A DNA stretch of 64,000 nucleotides. It comes from Brachyspira hampsonii (lineage in GTDB: Bacteria; Spirochaetota; Brachyspiria; Brachyspirales; Brachyspiraceae). Position numbers and translations under genes: made by a program. Below are positions 1 to 9,319 of the stretch, in pieces. Below the pieces are notes generated by a model, which had not been told where the DNA came from, searched no databases, and saw nothing but the letters and a program-made list of their open reading frames with translations. Positions within the stretch are counted from its first letter, which is position 1. Every line of letters starts with the position of its first letter. Where the stretch lies: NCBI RefSeq assembly GCF_002214805.1, contig NZ_CP019914.1, positions 1,240,001 to 1,304,000 of the forward strand, written 5' to 3'.

Positions 1-97
1 AGTTAACAGTAGTTCTTGACACTCCAACTATTTTAGCTGCATCTATAGGCGACAGCATATCATCGTCATCGTATATTAACTCTTCAGTATTAATCAT
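1..97 (-). CDS. Helix-turn-helix DNA-binding protein, N-terminal fragment
   Basis: The gene runs off the left edge; only about 32 residues are visible. They begin MINTEELIYDDDDMLSPIDA and continue with AAKIVGVSRTTVN. An acidic lead-in followed by a segment of the type LSPIDAAKIVGVSRTTV is typical of the first helix-turn-helix of excisionase or MerR-like DNA-binding domains. The ATG at 95-97 follows GAGAGG at a sensible distance. The family and target cannot be told from this fragment. Confidence 0.55.
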   Translation of the reverse strand, partial: MINTEELIYDDDDMLSPIDAAKIVGVSRTTVN

Positions 98-316
98 ATA
101 ACCTCTCAAATTAAAAAATTAAAGAAAAATAAAAAATCTCCCATTGCACAATAAAGATAATACATAATGAAATTTTTGTCAAATAAAAATATTTAAATTA
201 TATTTAATATCAATATGTTTATATTTATTAATGCTATACAAGAACTACATTTTTTACAAAAAATATATTTTTTTTATTTTAATGTATAAAATGTAAATGC
301 TTTTTTTACAATATTA

Positions 317-344
317 TTGTTTTTTATTTAATTATATATATAAT
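317..344 (+). promoter_or_regulatory. Probable promoter for manC
   Basis: TTGTTT and TATAAT are separated by 16 bases, about 40 bases before the manC start. The rest of the 98-383 gap is A/T runs in which no gene or other signal is seen. The -10 is perfect but the background is extremely AT-rich, so confidence is moderate. Confidence 0.45.
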
Positions 345-383
345 AAGGTACTATAAGATAACTTTTATTCAAAGGAATAATAT

Positions 384-1448
384 ATGAAAAAAGCTGTACT
401 TATAATGGCAGGAGGAATAGGAGAAAGATTATGGCCTCTAAGCAGAGAAAGCAAGCCTAAACAATTTTTAAATATTATAGAAAATAAATCTCTTATAGAA
501 CAAACAATAGACAGAGCATTAAAAATTACTAATGAAGAAAATATATTTATAATCACGGGCAAAAGATATAAAGATGTATTCAGCAAATATATGCCTTCTT
601 TCAAAAATATAATATATGAACCAATGGGAAGAGATACAGCAGCAGCTATTGCATTAGGAGCTATTTATATAAAAGAGAAAATAGGAAATGCAATGATTGC
701 CGTTATTCCGGCAGATCCTATAATAAAAAATGAGGATTTATTTATACAATCTATTGAAAATGCAATTGAAGTAAGTGAAAATACTAATGAAGTTGTGGTA
801 GTAGGAATAAACCCAAACAGAGCAGAAACAGGATATGGATATATAAAAATAAAAGATAATATTAAAGATGATGTATATGATGTTGACAGATTCGTAGAAA
901 AACCTAATTATGAAAATGCATGCAAATTTTTAGAGGACGGTAATTATCTATGGAACAGCGGAATGTTTATATGGTCTATAGATAATATCCTTAATTCAAT
1001 AAAAGAATTAATGCCTGATACATACAATAAGACTCTAAAAACTTTAGAAGTTGAAAATGATAGTCAAAAGGAAGAAATATTCAAAACAATAAATAAAATA
1101 TCTTTTGACTTTGGAATAATGGAAAAATTAAAAAATATTAAATGCATAAAATCAAGATTCTTTTGGGACGATCTGGGAGCTTTTTCATCACTTGGAAGAA
1201 TACATAATAAAGATAATAATGATAATGTAATAATTGGAAATGTATATGCTAAAGAAGCAAAAGGAAATATCATAATTAATGATGATAATGACACTTTTAT
1301 AGCAATAAATGGGGTTGATAATTTAACTATAGTAAAATCTGACGGAGTTCTTTTAATTTATCCGAATAATAATGACTCAAAAATTAAAGATATATTAAAA
1401 GATATAAGGGAAAAAGATGAATTAAAAGATAAAAGAGATTTGCTTTAA
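384..1448 (+). CDS. manC: Mannose-1-phosphate guanylyltransferase
   Basis: Makes GDP-mannose from mannose-1-phosphate and GTP in the cytoplasm, supplying mannose-derived sugars for surface polysaccharide or glycoprotein. The 354 residues start with the nucleotidyltransferase signature AGGIGERLWPLSR (residues 9-21) followed by the PKQF lysine motif. A second sugar-nucleotide motif, FVEKP, lies near residue 170, and WNSGMF follows. The length fits the short, guanylyltransferase-only form without the fused phosphomannose isomerase domain. AAAGGA sits 9 bases before the ATG. It stands alone on the + strand and converges with the pentapeptide-like gene only 3 bases away. Confidence 0.9.
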   Translation: MKKAVLIMAGGIGERLWPLSRESKPKQFLNIIENKSLIEQTIDRALKITNEENIFIITGKRYKDVFSKYMPSFKNIIYEPMGRDTAAAIALGAIYIKEKIGNAMIAVIPADPIIKNEDLFIQSIENAIEVSENTNEVVVVGINPNRAETGYGYIKIKDNIKDDVYDVDRFVEKPNYENACKFLEDGNYLWNSGMFIWSIDNILNSIKELMPDTYNKTLKTLEVENDSQKEEIFKTINKISFDFGIMEKLKNIKCIKSRFFWDDLGAFSSLGRIHNKDNNDNVIIGNVYAKEAKGNIIINDDNDTFIAINGVDNLTIVKSDGVLLIYPNNNDSKIKDILKDIREKDELKDKRDLL

Positions 1449-1451
1449 TAT

Positions 1452-2297
1452 TTATTTTCTTTTGGAATATTTATTATTAAGCAAAGTTTCTTTATACATT
1501 TTATCCTTTGCTTCTTTGATTTTTTCTAATTGAGATTCTTTTTTCTCTTTTTCTTTTTTCTCTTTTTGATTGTCTTCTATGACTCTGCCGTTTATTAGAA
1601 CATTTACAAATTCTATTTTTTCATTTTCGGTAATTTCATAAGGTATAGTTTTACCTTTTATTTCAACATTTTCAAATTTTAAAGATTTATAAAATACCAT
1701 ATTTCTAAAATCAGCATCTCCCTCTATAATAATATTTTCAAAACTAGATTCTCCCTGCAAACTTGCATTAAGCATACTGAAATTATTTTTAAAATGAATA
1801 TGATTAAATGACAATTTATCAATTATATCCGAATTAGCAATAGAAAAATTACAGTCAGCTGTTATATTATCAATATCAATAGAATGCAAATTTGATAATG
1901 ACATATTAAAATCAATATTTATCTTAGAGTTTTTTATGATGATTTCTTTATAAACATTAGACATTGTAATAAAAAGTCCGCTTTCAAAATTGCTGTCTGT
2001 AAAATCTAAGGAACCGAATAAATTAAAATTCCTCATTTGAAAAGGTCCGTAAAATAAAGAATTGGTAAAAAGCATATTAGAATTTTTTTCAATTTTCAAG
2101 CCCTCAAAATTAAATCCGTCATAACTAATCATATAAGAGAAATTATAGAACCCTCTATATATATCATCTCTTATTATTCTTCTGAAAAGTCCTTCAGGCT
2201 TATCATTGCTGTTATGATGTATAATGCATAAACCATCTTTATATTCTTCTCTAGGACAATTTTCCGTATTAGATATTTTTTGTTTACATATAGCCAT
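1452..2297 (-). CDS. Pentapeptide-repeat-like protein with Cys/His N-terminus
   Basis: 281 residues. The start carries C4, C14, C24, H27 and H28 spaced like a small metal-binding knuckle. Residues about 45-230 hold degenerate repeats of the A(D/N)FxN kind, for example LFTNSLFYGPFQMRNFN and FTDSNFESG, which suggests a right-handed beta-helix. The last 40 residues are a charged Lys/Glu tail. No signal peptide is seen, so it is probably cytoplasmic. It lies 18 bases after the outer-membrane-like gene upstream and is probably co-transcribed with it. The function is unknown. Confidence 0.6.
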   Translation of the reverse strand: MAICKQKISNTENCPREEYKDGLCIIHHNSNDKPEGLFRRIIRDDIYRGFYNFSYMISYDGFNFEGLKIEKNSNMLFTNSLFYGPFQMRNFNLFGSLDFTDSNFESGLFITMSNVYKEIIIKNSKINIDFNMSLSNLHSIDIDNITADCNFSIANSDIIDKLSFNHIHFKNNFSMLNASLQGESSFENIIIEGDADFRNMVFYKSLKFENVEIKGKTIPYEITENEKIEFVNVLINGRVIEDNQKEKKEKEKKESQLEKIKEAKDKMYKETLLNNKYSKRK

Positions 2298-2315
2298 AAA
2301 ATAATTAAACCTAAA

Positions 2316-3302
2316 TTAAAACATAAAACTCATGCCTATGTCATGAGAAATATTATCCTTACTAAAATTATCAAAACTAATAGCATAATCAAGTCTGAAT
2401 AAGTTCAAATAAAGAGATAATCCCAAAGAAACACCTTTAGTACCTACCCCAAATCTAGCCAAAACACCGCTTGGAAGTTTCTGAGAAAGTCTTTTTTGTA
2501 CAAAATCCGGAGCATCTAATATACTTTCAGGCAAATCATCATACCATGCAGTTTTTTGTTTAAATAATCCCAATTTATTAAAATCTATTATCATAGCTTC
2601 AAGTCCAATAGATAATTCATGACTTACAGAAGGCACTGATATTGTATATTGTCCTGATACTGCAAAACTTCCGTCGCTTTTAGCGTATGCTAAAGAAGCG
2701 GTTATATCAGTATCTGTTTTGGAAAATACATTATCATAAAATCCGAAATTCCTAATGCCAACACCAAGTTTAAAATTAGGAGTAAATAAAGACTGTATAT
2801 ATGACACATCAAAAAACATTCCAAAATTATTATCTTTTTCGCTATTATTAACTACACTTTTAATATTTGCACCTATAAAAGAACTTTCATTAATAGCATA
2901 AGCAGCACCAACATTTATTAAATAAAGTCCGTTATATATATCATTCTTTTTAACACCCAAACTATCATAAGAATAAACTTTATTTATTTCTCCAGCAAAA
3001 CCAACCCCTACAGCATAAGAACCTCCTATATGAGCATAAGAAGCATTGAATATATAATCATTTTGAGGATTAGATGTAATAGTATAATTCAAATTGACAC
3101 TGTCTCTAAGCACACCCATCAAAGACGAAGAGTTTTTAAATACGGCAGATGAATCATTACCTATTAAAAAATCTGCTCCCATCATACCCTTTGATCTTGT
3201 ACTGCTGGTTTCTAAAACTGATAATGAATGCTTTGATGATAAATCAGCTGCAAAAAATACAGAATAATATATCAACAATATAATAAATACTTTTTTTACC
3301 AT
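2316..3302 (-). CDS. Exported beta-barrel outer-membrane protein, hypothetical
   Basis: 328 residues with an N-terminal signal segment (hydrophobic stretch about residues 5-18, then FAADLSSKH). The body is rich in Gly, Ser, Asn and aromatic residues arranged as alternating strands, such as FNASYAHIGGSYAVGVGFAG. It ends in a strand with terminal phenylalanine (IGMSFMF), the usual last strand of an outer-membrane barrel. It resembles in style the FadL/PorV-like (UPF0164-type) proteins of spirochaetes, but the assignment is not firm. Its substrate is unknown. Confidence 0.6.
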   Translation of the reverse strand: MVKKVFIILLIYYSVFFAADLSSKHSLSVLETSSTRSKGMMGADFLIGNDSSAVFKNSSSLMGVLRDSVNLNYTITSNPQNDYIFNASYAHIGGSYAVGVGFAGEINKVYSYDSLGVKKNDIYNGLYLINVGAAYAINESSFIGANIKSVVNNSEKDNNFGMFFDVSYIQSLFTPNFKLGVGIRNFGFYDNVFSKTDTDITASLAYAKSDGSFAVSGQYTISVPSVSHELSIGLEAMIIDFNKLGLFKQKTAWYDDLPESILDAPDFVQKRLSQKLPSGVLARFGVGTKGVSLGLSLYLNLFRLDYAISFDNFSKDNISHDIGMSFMF

Positions 3303-3369
3303 CTTTTATAATGTTCTCTTTTAATTTTTATAATAATCAAAATTATAACATAAAAAACATTAAATACAA

Positions 3370-4224
3370 TTAAATCAAATTCAATTTATATATATCCATA
3401 TCAAGTTCATTTTTTAACTTTTTAAAATCTTCCTCAATTACAGTATCATCATTCTTATATAAAGCAAAAAGCGAAGAACCAGAACCGCTCATAGTTACAT
3501 TTCTTTTAATTATATGCTTTGCTTTATTTTTTATCTCTTTTATTCTTTTTTCCAAATTAAAAACATTATTCTCAAATACATTATATGTTTTTGAAACTAT
3601 TTTTTCAAAATTAATATTTTTATTATCAAGCATATTCTTTATATAAAATAAATCTGATTTATTAAAATCATCATAAGTAAATTTTGAATAAGCTAATTTA
3701 GTAGATACATGTATATTCGGATATATTAAAATAATATTATATGGAAGTATAAAATCATAATTCTTTATTTTCTCACCAATACCTGAAACCCAAGCACAAC
3801 CTCCCCTTATAAAAAAAGGAATATCAGCACCAAATGAAGAAAAAGATTCTATTAGTTCATCATTAATATTAACATTTAATTCGGATAAAAAAAACTTAAT
3901 AATATTAGCAGCATCAGATGATCCTCCCCCAAGTCCTGCACCGGTAGGAATATTTTTTTCTATATGTATATTATAATTATTATTAAGATTCATATTGTTT
4001 TTAAAATGATTAAATATTTTTGTTACAATATTTTCTTCTTTATCATCTTCTAATGCAAACTTACCGCTTGTTGTAATATTATATTCATCAGACTTTTCAA
4101 TTGTGATAATATCATATAAATTTACTGTATGAAATAAGGATTCTATAAAATGATATCCGTCTTTTCTTTTTGAAGTTATATCAAGAGAAATATTTATCTT
4201 GCATGGTGCTTTTATTGTAGGCAT
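3370..4224 (-). CDS. ispE: 4-diphosphocytidyl-2-C-methyl-D-erythritol kinase
   Basis: GHMP-family kinase of the MEP isoprenoid pathway; it phosphorylates the 2-hydroxyl of CDP-methylerythritol using ATP. The 284 residues start with the substrate-binding APCKINISLDI (K9). The ATP-binding PTGAGLGGGSSDAA is at residues 93-106. FGADIPFFIRGG carries the catalytic Asp, and the C-terminal motif is TMSGSGSS. The length is normal. No other isoprenoid genes are adjacent. Confidence 0.93.
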   Translation of the reverse strand: MPTIKAPCKINISLDITSKRKDGYHFIESLFHTVNLYDIITIEKSDEYNITTSGKFALEDDKEENIVTKIFNHFKNNMNLNNNYNIHIEKNIPTGAGLGGGSSDAANIIKFFLSELNVNINDELIESFSSFGADIPFFIRGGCAWVSGIGEKIKNYDFILPYNIILIYPNIHVSTKLAYSKFTYDDFNKSDLFYIKNMLDNKNINFEKIVSKTYNVFENNVFNLEKRIKEIKNKAKHIIKRNVTMSGSGSSLFALYKNDDTVIEEDFKKLKNELDMDIYKLNLI

Positions 4225-4306
4225 ATATATTTTCCTTAAAATAAAACTTATTATTTTTATTGTAGTATATTTAATATTTTTTGCAAATAACTAAAAAATA
4301 AATATT

Positions 4307-4720
4307 TTATTTTATTAAAGGAAGTTTATCTATGGATTCTATTTTCCATTTATTTGAATTATTCACAAGTCTTATATAGTAGTATGTAGGTGAAAATTCA
4401 GTATTTCTTACAATATAATATCCGCTTGCGGAATTGACATTGTCTCCTATTGTATAATTTATAGTAACTGAATATTCCTTATTTGAAGAAGAAATCAATT
4501 TTTTTATAGAGTCGCTGTCATCTAATATGATATTTTTAATGTTTTCTATATTTTCTATATCAGAATTTTTTTCTATCCAATTTATATTATCATTTAATAT
4601 CTCATTTTTCATATTATCATAAAATACAAATAAAGATTCTTTTCTAACACTGTCTAAATCTTCCAAGCATGATATTAATATAAATAATATAATAATTAAT
4701 GTAATAAAAATTCTTTTCAT
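4307..4720 (-). CDS. Small lipoprotein, hypothetical
   Basis: 137 residues. The first 18 form a lipoprotein signal peptide ending in LISC, so Cys18 is the probable lipidation site. The remainder is acidic and ends with a small domain (residues about 80-137; SGYYIVRN, YYYIRLVNNSNKWKIESI) that reads like an NTF2-like or DUF4878-type lipoprotein fold. It forms a tandem with the next lipoprotein, 15 bases upstream, and with cheB. The function is unknown. Confidence 0.6.
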   Translation of the reverse strand: MKRIFITLIIILFILISCLEDLDSVRKESLFVFYDNMKNEILNDNINWIEKNSDIENIENIKNIILDDSDSIKKLISSSNKEYSVTINYTIGDNVNSASGYYIVRNTEFSPTYYYIRLVNNSNKWKIESIDKLPLIK

Positions 4721-4735
4721 TAAAAAATCCTATTT

Positions 4736-5221
4736 TCAAATATTAAGGAAATTGACAGTAATCAAATTCCATTTATTATTCAAATATATTGCTACAAATT
4801 CAATAGAGTTTTCAGATATCTTATTAAAAGAAGGATATTCAATCTGAGCCAGCATAACATCTTTATATTTTTTATAAGTTACACTAACATCATAATATCC
4901 TCCGTCTTTAGGCAAATAATTGCAAAGAGAATCATCATTATCTGAAAATATTCTTTGATATAAAGCACCCCTATTTTTTATAGATTCTATAATATTAGCA
5001 GGTGTAAGCTCATATACTAAAGTCATCTCATTCAAAGTATTAATTATATTTTCATCTAAACTTTGAAGAAAATTAGCAGTAAACTCTAATGTATCTCTAT
5101 TTGCTATAAGTTTAGATATATATTTTTCATATTCATATATGGAGTATTCAGTACCATATTCTTTTTTACAGGAAGATGCAAAAATTATTAATATAATAGC
5201 TAAAATAAAAACATTCTTCAT
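4736..5221 (-). CDS. Small lipoprotein, hypothetical
   Basis: 161 residues with lipobox ASSC (Cys18) after a hydrophobic signal. The C-terminal part (VSVTYKKYKDVMLAQIEYPSF, FVAIYLNNKWNLITVNF) looks like the same small alpha/beta domain as the neighbouring lipoprotein, suggesting two diverged copies. Its start codon overlaps the end of cheB by 4 bases, so it is translationally coupled to that gene. The function is unknown. Confidence 0.6.
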   Translation of the reverse strand: MKNVFILAIILIIFASSCKKEYGTEYSIYEYEKYISKLIANRDTLEFTANFLQSLDENIINTLNEMTLVYELTPANIIESIKNRGALYQRIFSDNDDSLCNYLPKDGGYYDVSVTYKKYKDVMLAQIEYPSFNKISENSIEFVAIYLNNKWNLITVNFLNI

Positions 5222-6390
5222 TTAAGTTTACCTCTCAAATACTGTACTAAAAATTCTGCAATATCATAAAGTGATAATACCACATGCACAACTTTACTCT
5301 CTATAGCACTTCTAGGCATACCATATACTGTGCAGCTTAATTTATCCTGAGCAATAGTTAAATTATTATCATTATATAATTTAGTCATACCGCTAGTGCC
5401 GTCATTTCCCATACCTGTCATTACAATAGCAATAGCTTTATCTTTTACAACCTCATCAATAGTGTTAAATAAATAATCCACGCATGGAGTATAAACAAAT
5501 TTTTTATCAGGATCAGGATAAAATTTAATTCTCAATTTTCCCTTGCTGTCCATATATATTCCCATATTTTTATCACCGGGAGAGATATATACAATAGACG
5601 GAAGTATCTCTTCATCTACCTGAGCCTCTTTAATTTTAATATTAGATATATCCTGCAAACTAGAAATAAGAGAAGTTGAAAATTCTTTAGGTATATGCTG
5701 CGATATTAATATGGGCAGAGGAAAATCTTTAGGCAAACTTGGAAGCATTATTCTAAGTGCCCTAGGACCTCCCGTAGATATTCCTATTGCCACTAAAAGA
5801 GGAGCTTTAAAAGGTTTTCTAAAAGATATACTTAAAGCTGTTGCAACTTGCTTTTGATTATACGGTATTATTTTGACATTATCATCAAATTTATCCATAT
5901 ATGTTTTTTCATTATCTTCAATTTCAACGGCTTCTTTTGCATTGCTATTAAAAATAACGGAATTATAATCAAAAGCTGAATCAGAACTTACAGTATTATT
6001 TCTTGTATTTTCCAAGATTACACTGAGTATATTCTCCCTAATGAAATCTGCTGTCATATTTCTAGGCTTATATATTATATCGAAAGCTCCTAAATCCAAA
6101 GCTCTGGATGATAAATCCTTATTCTGTGCCAAAGAACTCATAATCAAAATATTAGTTTGTATATTCTCTTTTTTCAGCAGCTTCAATAATTCTATTCCGC
6201 CCATTAGCGGTAAATCTATATTCATAACAACAAAATCAGGCTTTATTGATACTATAGATTTATATGCATCTATACCATTATTCACAACACTTACAACTTC
6301 TATTCTATAATGATTGGCTAATACATTATTTAATAATGCACTAACCGTTTTAGAATCCTCAGCTATAAGTATTCTGATAGCCCCCAACAT
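5218..6390 (-). CDS. cheB: Chemotaxis protein-glutamate methylesterase CheB, atypical receiver
   Basis: Removes methyl groups from (and can deamidate) chemoreceptors in the adaptation branch of chemotaxis. 390 residues: receiver domain 1-120, linker about 125-195, methylesterase domain 196-390. The catalytic triad is complete: S205 in GISTGGP, H232 in SQHIP and D330 in GMGNDGTSG. Receiver acidic residues E11-D12 and K108 (YKPRN) are present. The phosphoacceptor position reads Asn57 in VVMNIDLP, where CheB proteins normally have Asp (MDIEMP). No other chemotaxis genes are near. It is the upstream partner of two lipoprotein genes. The start MLGAIRIL is 31 bases after lnt ends upstream. Confidence 0.88.
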   Translation of the reverse strand: MLGAIRILIAEDSKTVSALLNNVLANHYRIEVVSVVNNGIDAYKSIVSIKPDFVVMNIDLPLMGGIELLKLLKKENIQTNILIMSSLAQNKDLSSRALDLGAFDIIYKPRNMTADFIRENILSVILENTRNNTVSSDSAFDYNSVIFNSNAKEAVEIEDNEKTYMDKFDDNVKIIPYNQKQVATALSISFRKPFKAPLLVAIGISTGGPRALRIMLPSLPKDFPLPILISQHIPKEFSTSLISSLQDISNIKIKEAQVDEEILPSIVYISPGDKNMGIYMDSKGKLRIKFYPDPDKKFVYTPCVDYLFNTIDEVVKDKAIAIVMTGMGNDGTSGMTKLYNDNNLTIAQDKLSCTVYGMPRSAIESKVVHVVLSLYDIAEFLVQYLRGKLK

Positions 6391-6421
6391 ATATAAATCT
6401 TAATCCCCTTCTATTAAAAAA

Positions 6422-8701
6422 TTATTGCTTTTTTGTATCCTTGCTGCTAAACCTTTCATCATTTTCTTCTATGATTTTAGTTAAAGCTGAAGATATTTCT
6501 GATGTATATTTATCTTTTTCAAATATACTGTAGCTTTCTAAATTATTTATTATATCAGCCATATCTTTAGAATAATTTACAGCACTATCAGAAAATAGAT
6601 CTATTTTTTTATTGCTAATATCTTTTTTATTTTCTTTATTTTGATGTTCTATAACATCATTTCTATTAATATTTTTATTGTTATCTAATTTATTAGAATA
6701 TTTTTTTTCTTCTGCAGCATCAGGTTTATGAACTTTATTTTTACTGCTTACAATATCATCTAAATCATCTAAACTAGGTAAATCATAACTATTATCATTA
6801 TTAATATATTCATCAACTTTCTTAGCAGAAGGAATAACAGCAAATACAGACTCATCTTCAACAGACTTTTTCAAAAAGAAACGGTTTTTAATAATTTCTT
6901 TTAATTCCATTAGAGTTTTTGCTGTAGCTGATAACACAAACAAAATAATAGATATAATACAAAGATATACAAACCATTCACCGAATCTAGTATATATAGT
7001 AATTTTGTCATTAAGAGCTACATTAGCAATCATATAATCTGGTTTCCAAAAAGGAAGCGTTGAAATTATTTTACCTGTACTTGATATATGTCCTGTAACT
7101 CCTGAATTACCATTATGAACAATATCTCTTCTGTTTTCTATAGCCCTAAACACAGACATATAAAAATGCTGAAGTAAAGACTCATCGCTATAAGACCAAG
7201 CATCTTCTGTAATAACAGCTAAAGTCTGAGCTCCATCATATACAAACCTTCTTACAAAATTACCAAAAGCACTCTCAAAACATATAACTCCGGAAAAAGT
7301 ATAGCCATTAGGATGATTAAATACTGTAAGGCTTTTACCTCTATCCCATCTGTTAGCACCAGCCTTATCAAATTGAGAATACATAAAATTAATTATATTT
7401 TTAAAAGGGAAAGTATTAAGTAAAAACTCATTATCTTGAAAAGGATATGATTCCCCGCCGGGTACAAGTTTAATTTTAGAATACTCCCCTATTACATTAC
7501 CTTTATCATTAATAAATTCCATACCATTATAATATTTATACGGATTATATGCATCTTCATTAGTATACTCTTTTATTATTGTTGTACCTAACAGATGATA
7601 GGTTTGAGTATATCTAATCATATCATAAAGTATATATGTATTGTATACTCCGGGATGCATAGAATTAGAAGCCAAGCCATAACTAAACATATCCCTATAT
7701 TCGTTTATATAAAAACCATAAGAATCCAAAGTAACAGATTCAGGATACACTATTAAAGACGGCTTTGAAAGGGATGCATCTCTGGCAAGATTAGCTATTC
7801 TTTTTACAGAGATTGTACCATTTTGCGTAACACCGTCCGGTTTTTCTTCACTTTTAAATTTTTCAGGTTTTAATAAAAATTTTTCTGCAAAGCCTTGTAT
7901 TCCTTTAGAATTTTTATGATAAGGCTCTCCTGTATATATATTATTCCAATAAATATTAGGGTCAAAAGATTTCTGTATTAATGCTATTCTAGTTTTGGGC
8001 TGCAAAACTCTATTAGATTCTTCAAGATTCATTTTTATAGTGCCATAAGCAATAATAAATAAGAATGAAACTGCAAATATCAAACCCGGAATATACGGTT
8101 TTTTATATTTATGTTTTCCTTTTATATCTTTCTCCGCTACAAAAAGCAAATAATGTGCTATTACCGAATTTGAAAAATAAATAAAAAAACTAATACCAAG
8201 AACACCAAATATATCTGCCGCCTGAATAAACAACAAGAAATTCCATTGAGAATATCCTATAATTCCCCAAGGAAATCCAAGATATCCTACATTTCTCATA
8301 TATTCCATAAATGTAAATACAGCCGGTATAATAATAAATCGAAAATCCGGTAATTTCTTAGAAAGAAATCCGCTTAATAGCATAGCCGGAAAATAGAATA
8401 AAAATGTTATCAAAAATAATATAGTAAATAAAGTTAAAAAAGAGACTACGGCTTCCGTTTCTTTTAACATAAAAGCTGTAATCCACATTAAAAGAAGACC
8501 GAAAAAAATCAATACAAATAAAAAAGCCGATATTATATAATATCTAATTTTATCCGCTTTAAATATTATAATATTAAGCGGAACTAAAGCAATAAAAGAC
8601 ATAGGAAATAAATTAAGCGGGGGAAACGCCAAAAATAGGAGTATAGCACTAATAATACTTAATATAATTACACCAATTATGTATGAGTTACTCTTCGACA
8701 C
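6422..8701 (-). CDS. lnt: Apolipoprotein N-acyltransferase with long C-terminal tail
   Basis: Adds the third acyl chain to the N-terminal Cys of lipoproteins at the inner membrane. Of 759 residues, about 1-215 hold the transmembrane helices and about 230-575 the nitrilase-type domain. Catalytic residues are visible in VYPES (Glu), YSKIKLVPGGESYPF (Lys) and GVICFESAFG (Cys). A last membrane helix (about 575-600) is followed by a roughly 150-residue Asn/Lys/Ser/Asp-rich cytoplasmic tail that E. coli Lnt lacks. The many lipoproteins in this window are plausible substrates. Confidence 0.9.
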   Translation of the reverse strand: MSKSNSYIIGVIILSIISAILLFLAFPPLNLFPMSFIALVPLNIIIFKADKIRYYIISAFLFVLIFFGLLLMWITAFMLKETEAVVSFLTLFTILFLITFLFYFPAMLLSGFLSKKLPDFRFIIIPAVFTFMEYMRNVGYLGFPWGIIGYSQWNFLLFIQAADIFGVLGISFFIYFSNSVIAHYLLFVAEKDIKGKHKYKKPYIPGLIFAVSFLFIIAYGTIKMNLEESNRVLQPKTRIALIQKSFDPNIYWNNIYTGEPYHKNSKGIQGFAEKFLLKPEKFKSEEKPDGVTQNGTISVKRIANLARDASLSKPSLIVYPESVTLDSYGFYINEYRDMFSYGLASNSMHPGVYNTYILYDMIRYTQTYHLLGTTIIKEYTNEDAYNPYKYYNGMEFINDKGNVIGEYSKIKLVPGGESYPFQDNEFLLNTFPFKNIINFMYSQFDKAGANRWDRGKSLTVFNHPNGYTFSGVICFESAFGNFVRRFVYDGAQTLAVITEDAWSYSDESLLQHFYMSVFRAIENRRDIVHNGNSGVTGHISSTGKIISTLPFWKPDYMIANVALNDKITIYTRFGEWFVYLCIISIILFVLSATAKTLMELKEIIKNRFFLKKSVEDESVFAVIPSAKKVDEYINNDNSYDLPSLDDLDDIVSSKNKVHKPDAAEEKKYSNKLDNNKNINRNDVIEHQNKENKKDISNKKIDLFSDSAVNYSKDMADIINNLESYSIFEKDKYTSEISSALTKIIEENDERFSSKDTKKQ

Positions 8702-8787
8702 TTAACAAATCCTATATTTTTTATACAATACTATTCCAACAAAATAATAAACATCAGATGTTTATAAATTATATTAATACCGTTTTA

Positions 8788-9240
8788 TTAATTACCTTCT
8801 TTTTTCTTTAAAACTTCTTTGATTTCGTTTACAAATTTTTTATCTTGGAAACCTATATGCTCCAAAAGCCAATCTTTTAAGAATTTAATAAACTTATTTG
8901 CTACAAAAGGCTGACCTTCCTCATATTTTCTAATCTGATCAACTATTTCCAAATAAAAACTTTTATGCATAGCTTTGTGATTCTCAGCATCTGAATAATT
9001 AATCAAATCCATTATTTTTTCTTCTGTTTTGAAGTGATACTGAGTATAGTCTATACATTTTTTTATAGCTTTAATAAAAGCTTCATTAGTATTGGCATTA
9101 TTATCAACAGTTGCAAGATAAAGCTCATTAACAATATTAACAAGTTCTTTATGCTGACTGTCTATAAGTTTATGCCTTGTTTCATATAGAGGCACCCATT
9201 TAATAAATACGGTACTTTCTTGTTCATTATTATTATCCAT
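8788..9240 (-). CDS. Bacteriohemerythrin
   Basis: Four-helix O2-binding protein with a non-haem di-iron centre, probably an oxygen store or sensor in this anaerobe-like organism. All seven iron ligands can be placed: H30 (SQHKELV), H69 and E73 (QYHFKTEE), H88 and H92 (HKAMH), H128 and D133 (EHIGFQD). The spacings match characterised bacteriohemerythrins closely. 150 residues is a normal single-domain length; no methyl-accepting or cyclase domain is fused. It is a probable single gene with its own promoter. Confidence 0.92.
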   Translation of the reverse strand: MDNNNEQESTVFIKWVPLYETRHKLIDSQHKELVNIVNELYLATVDNNANTNEAFIKAIKKCIDYTQYHFKTEEKIMDLINYSDAENHKAMHKSFYLEIVDQIRKYEEGQPFVANKFIKFLKDWLLEHIGFQDKKFVNEIKEVLKKKEGN

Positions 9241-9319
9241 TTGTAAACTCCATTTTTTAATTATATTTACTATATTATAAAAAATAATAAAAAAATCTAC
9301 TATTAAAATAAAAAAAACA

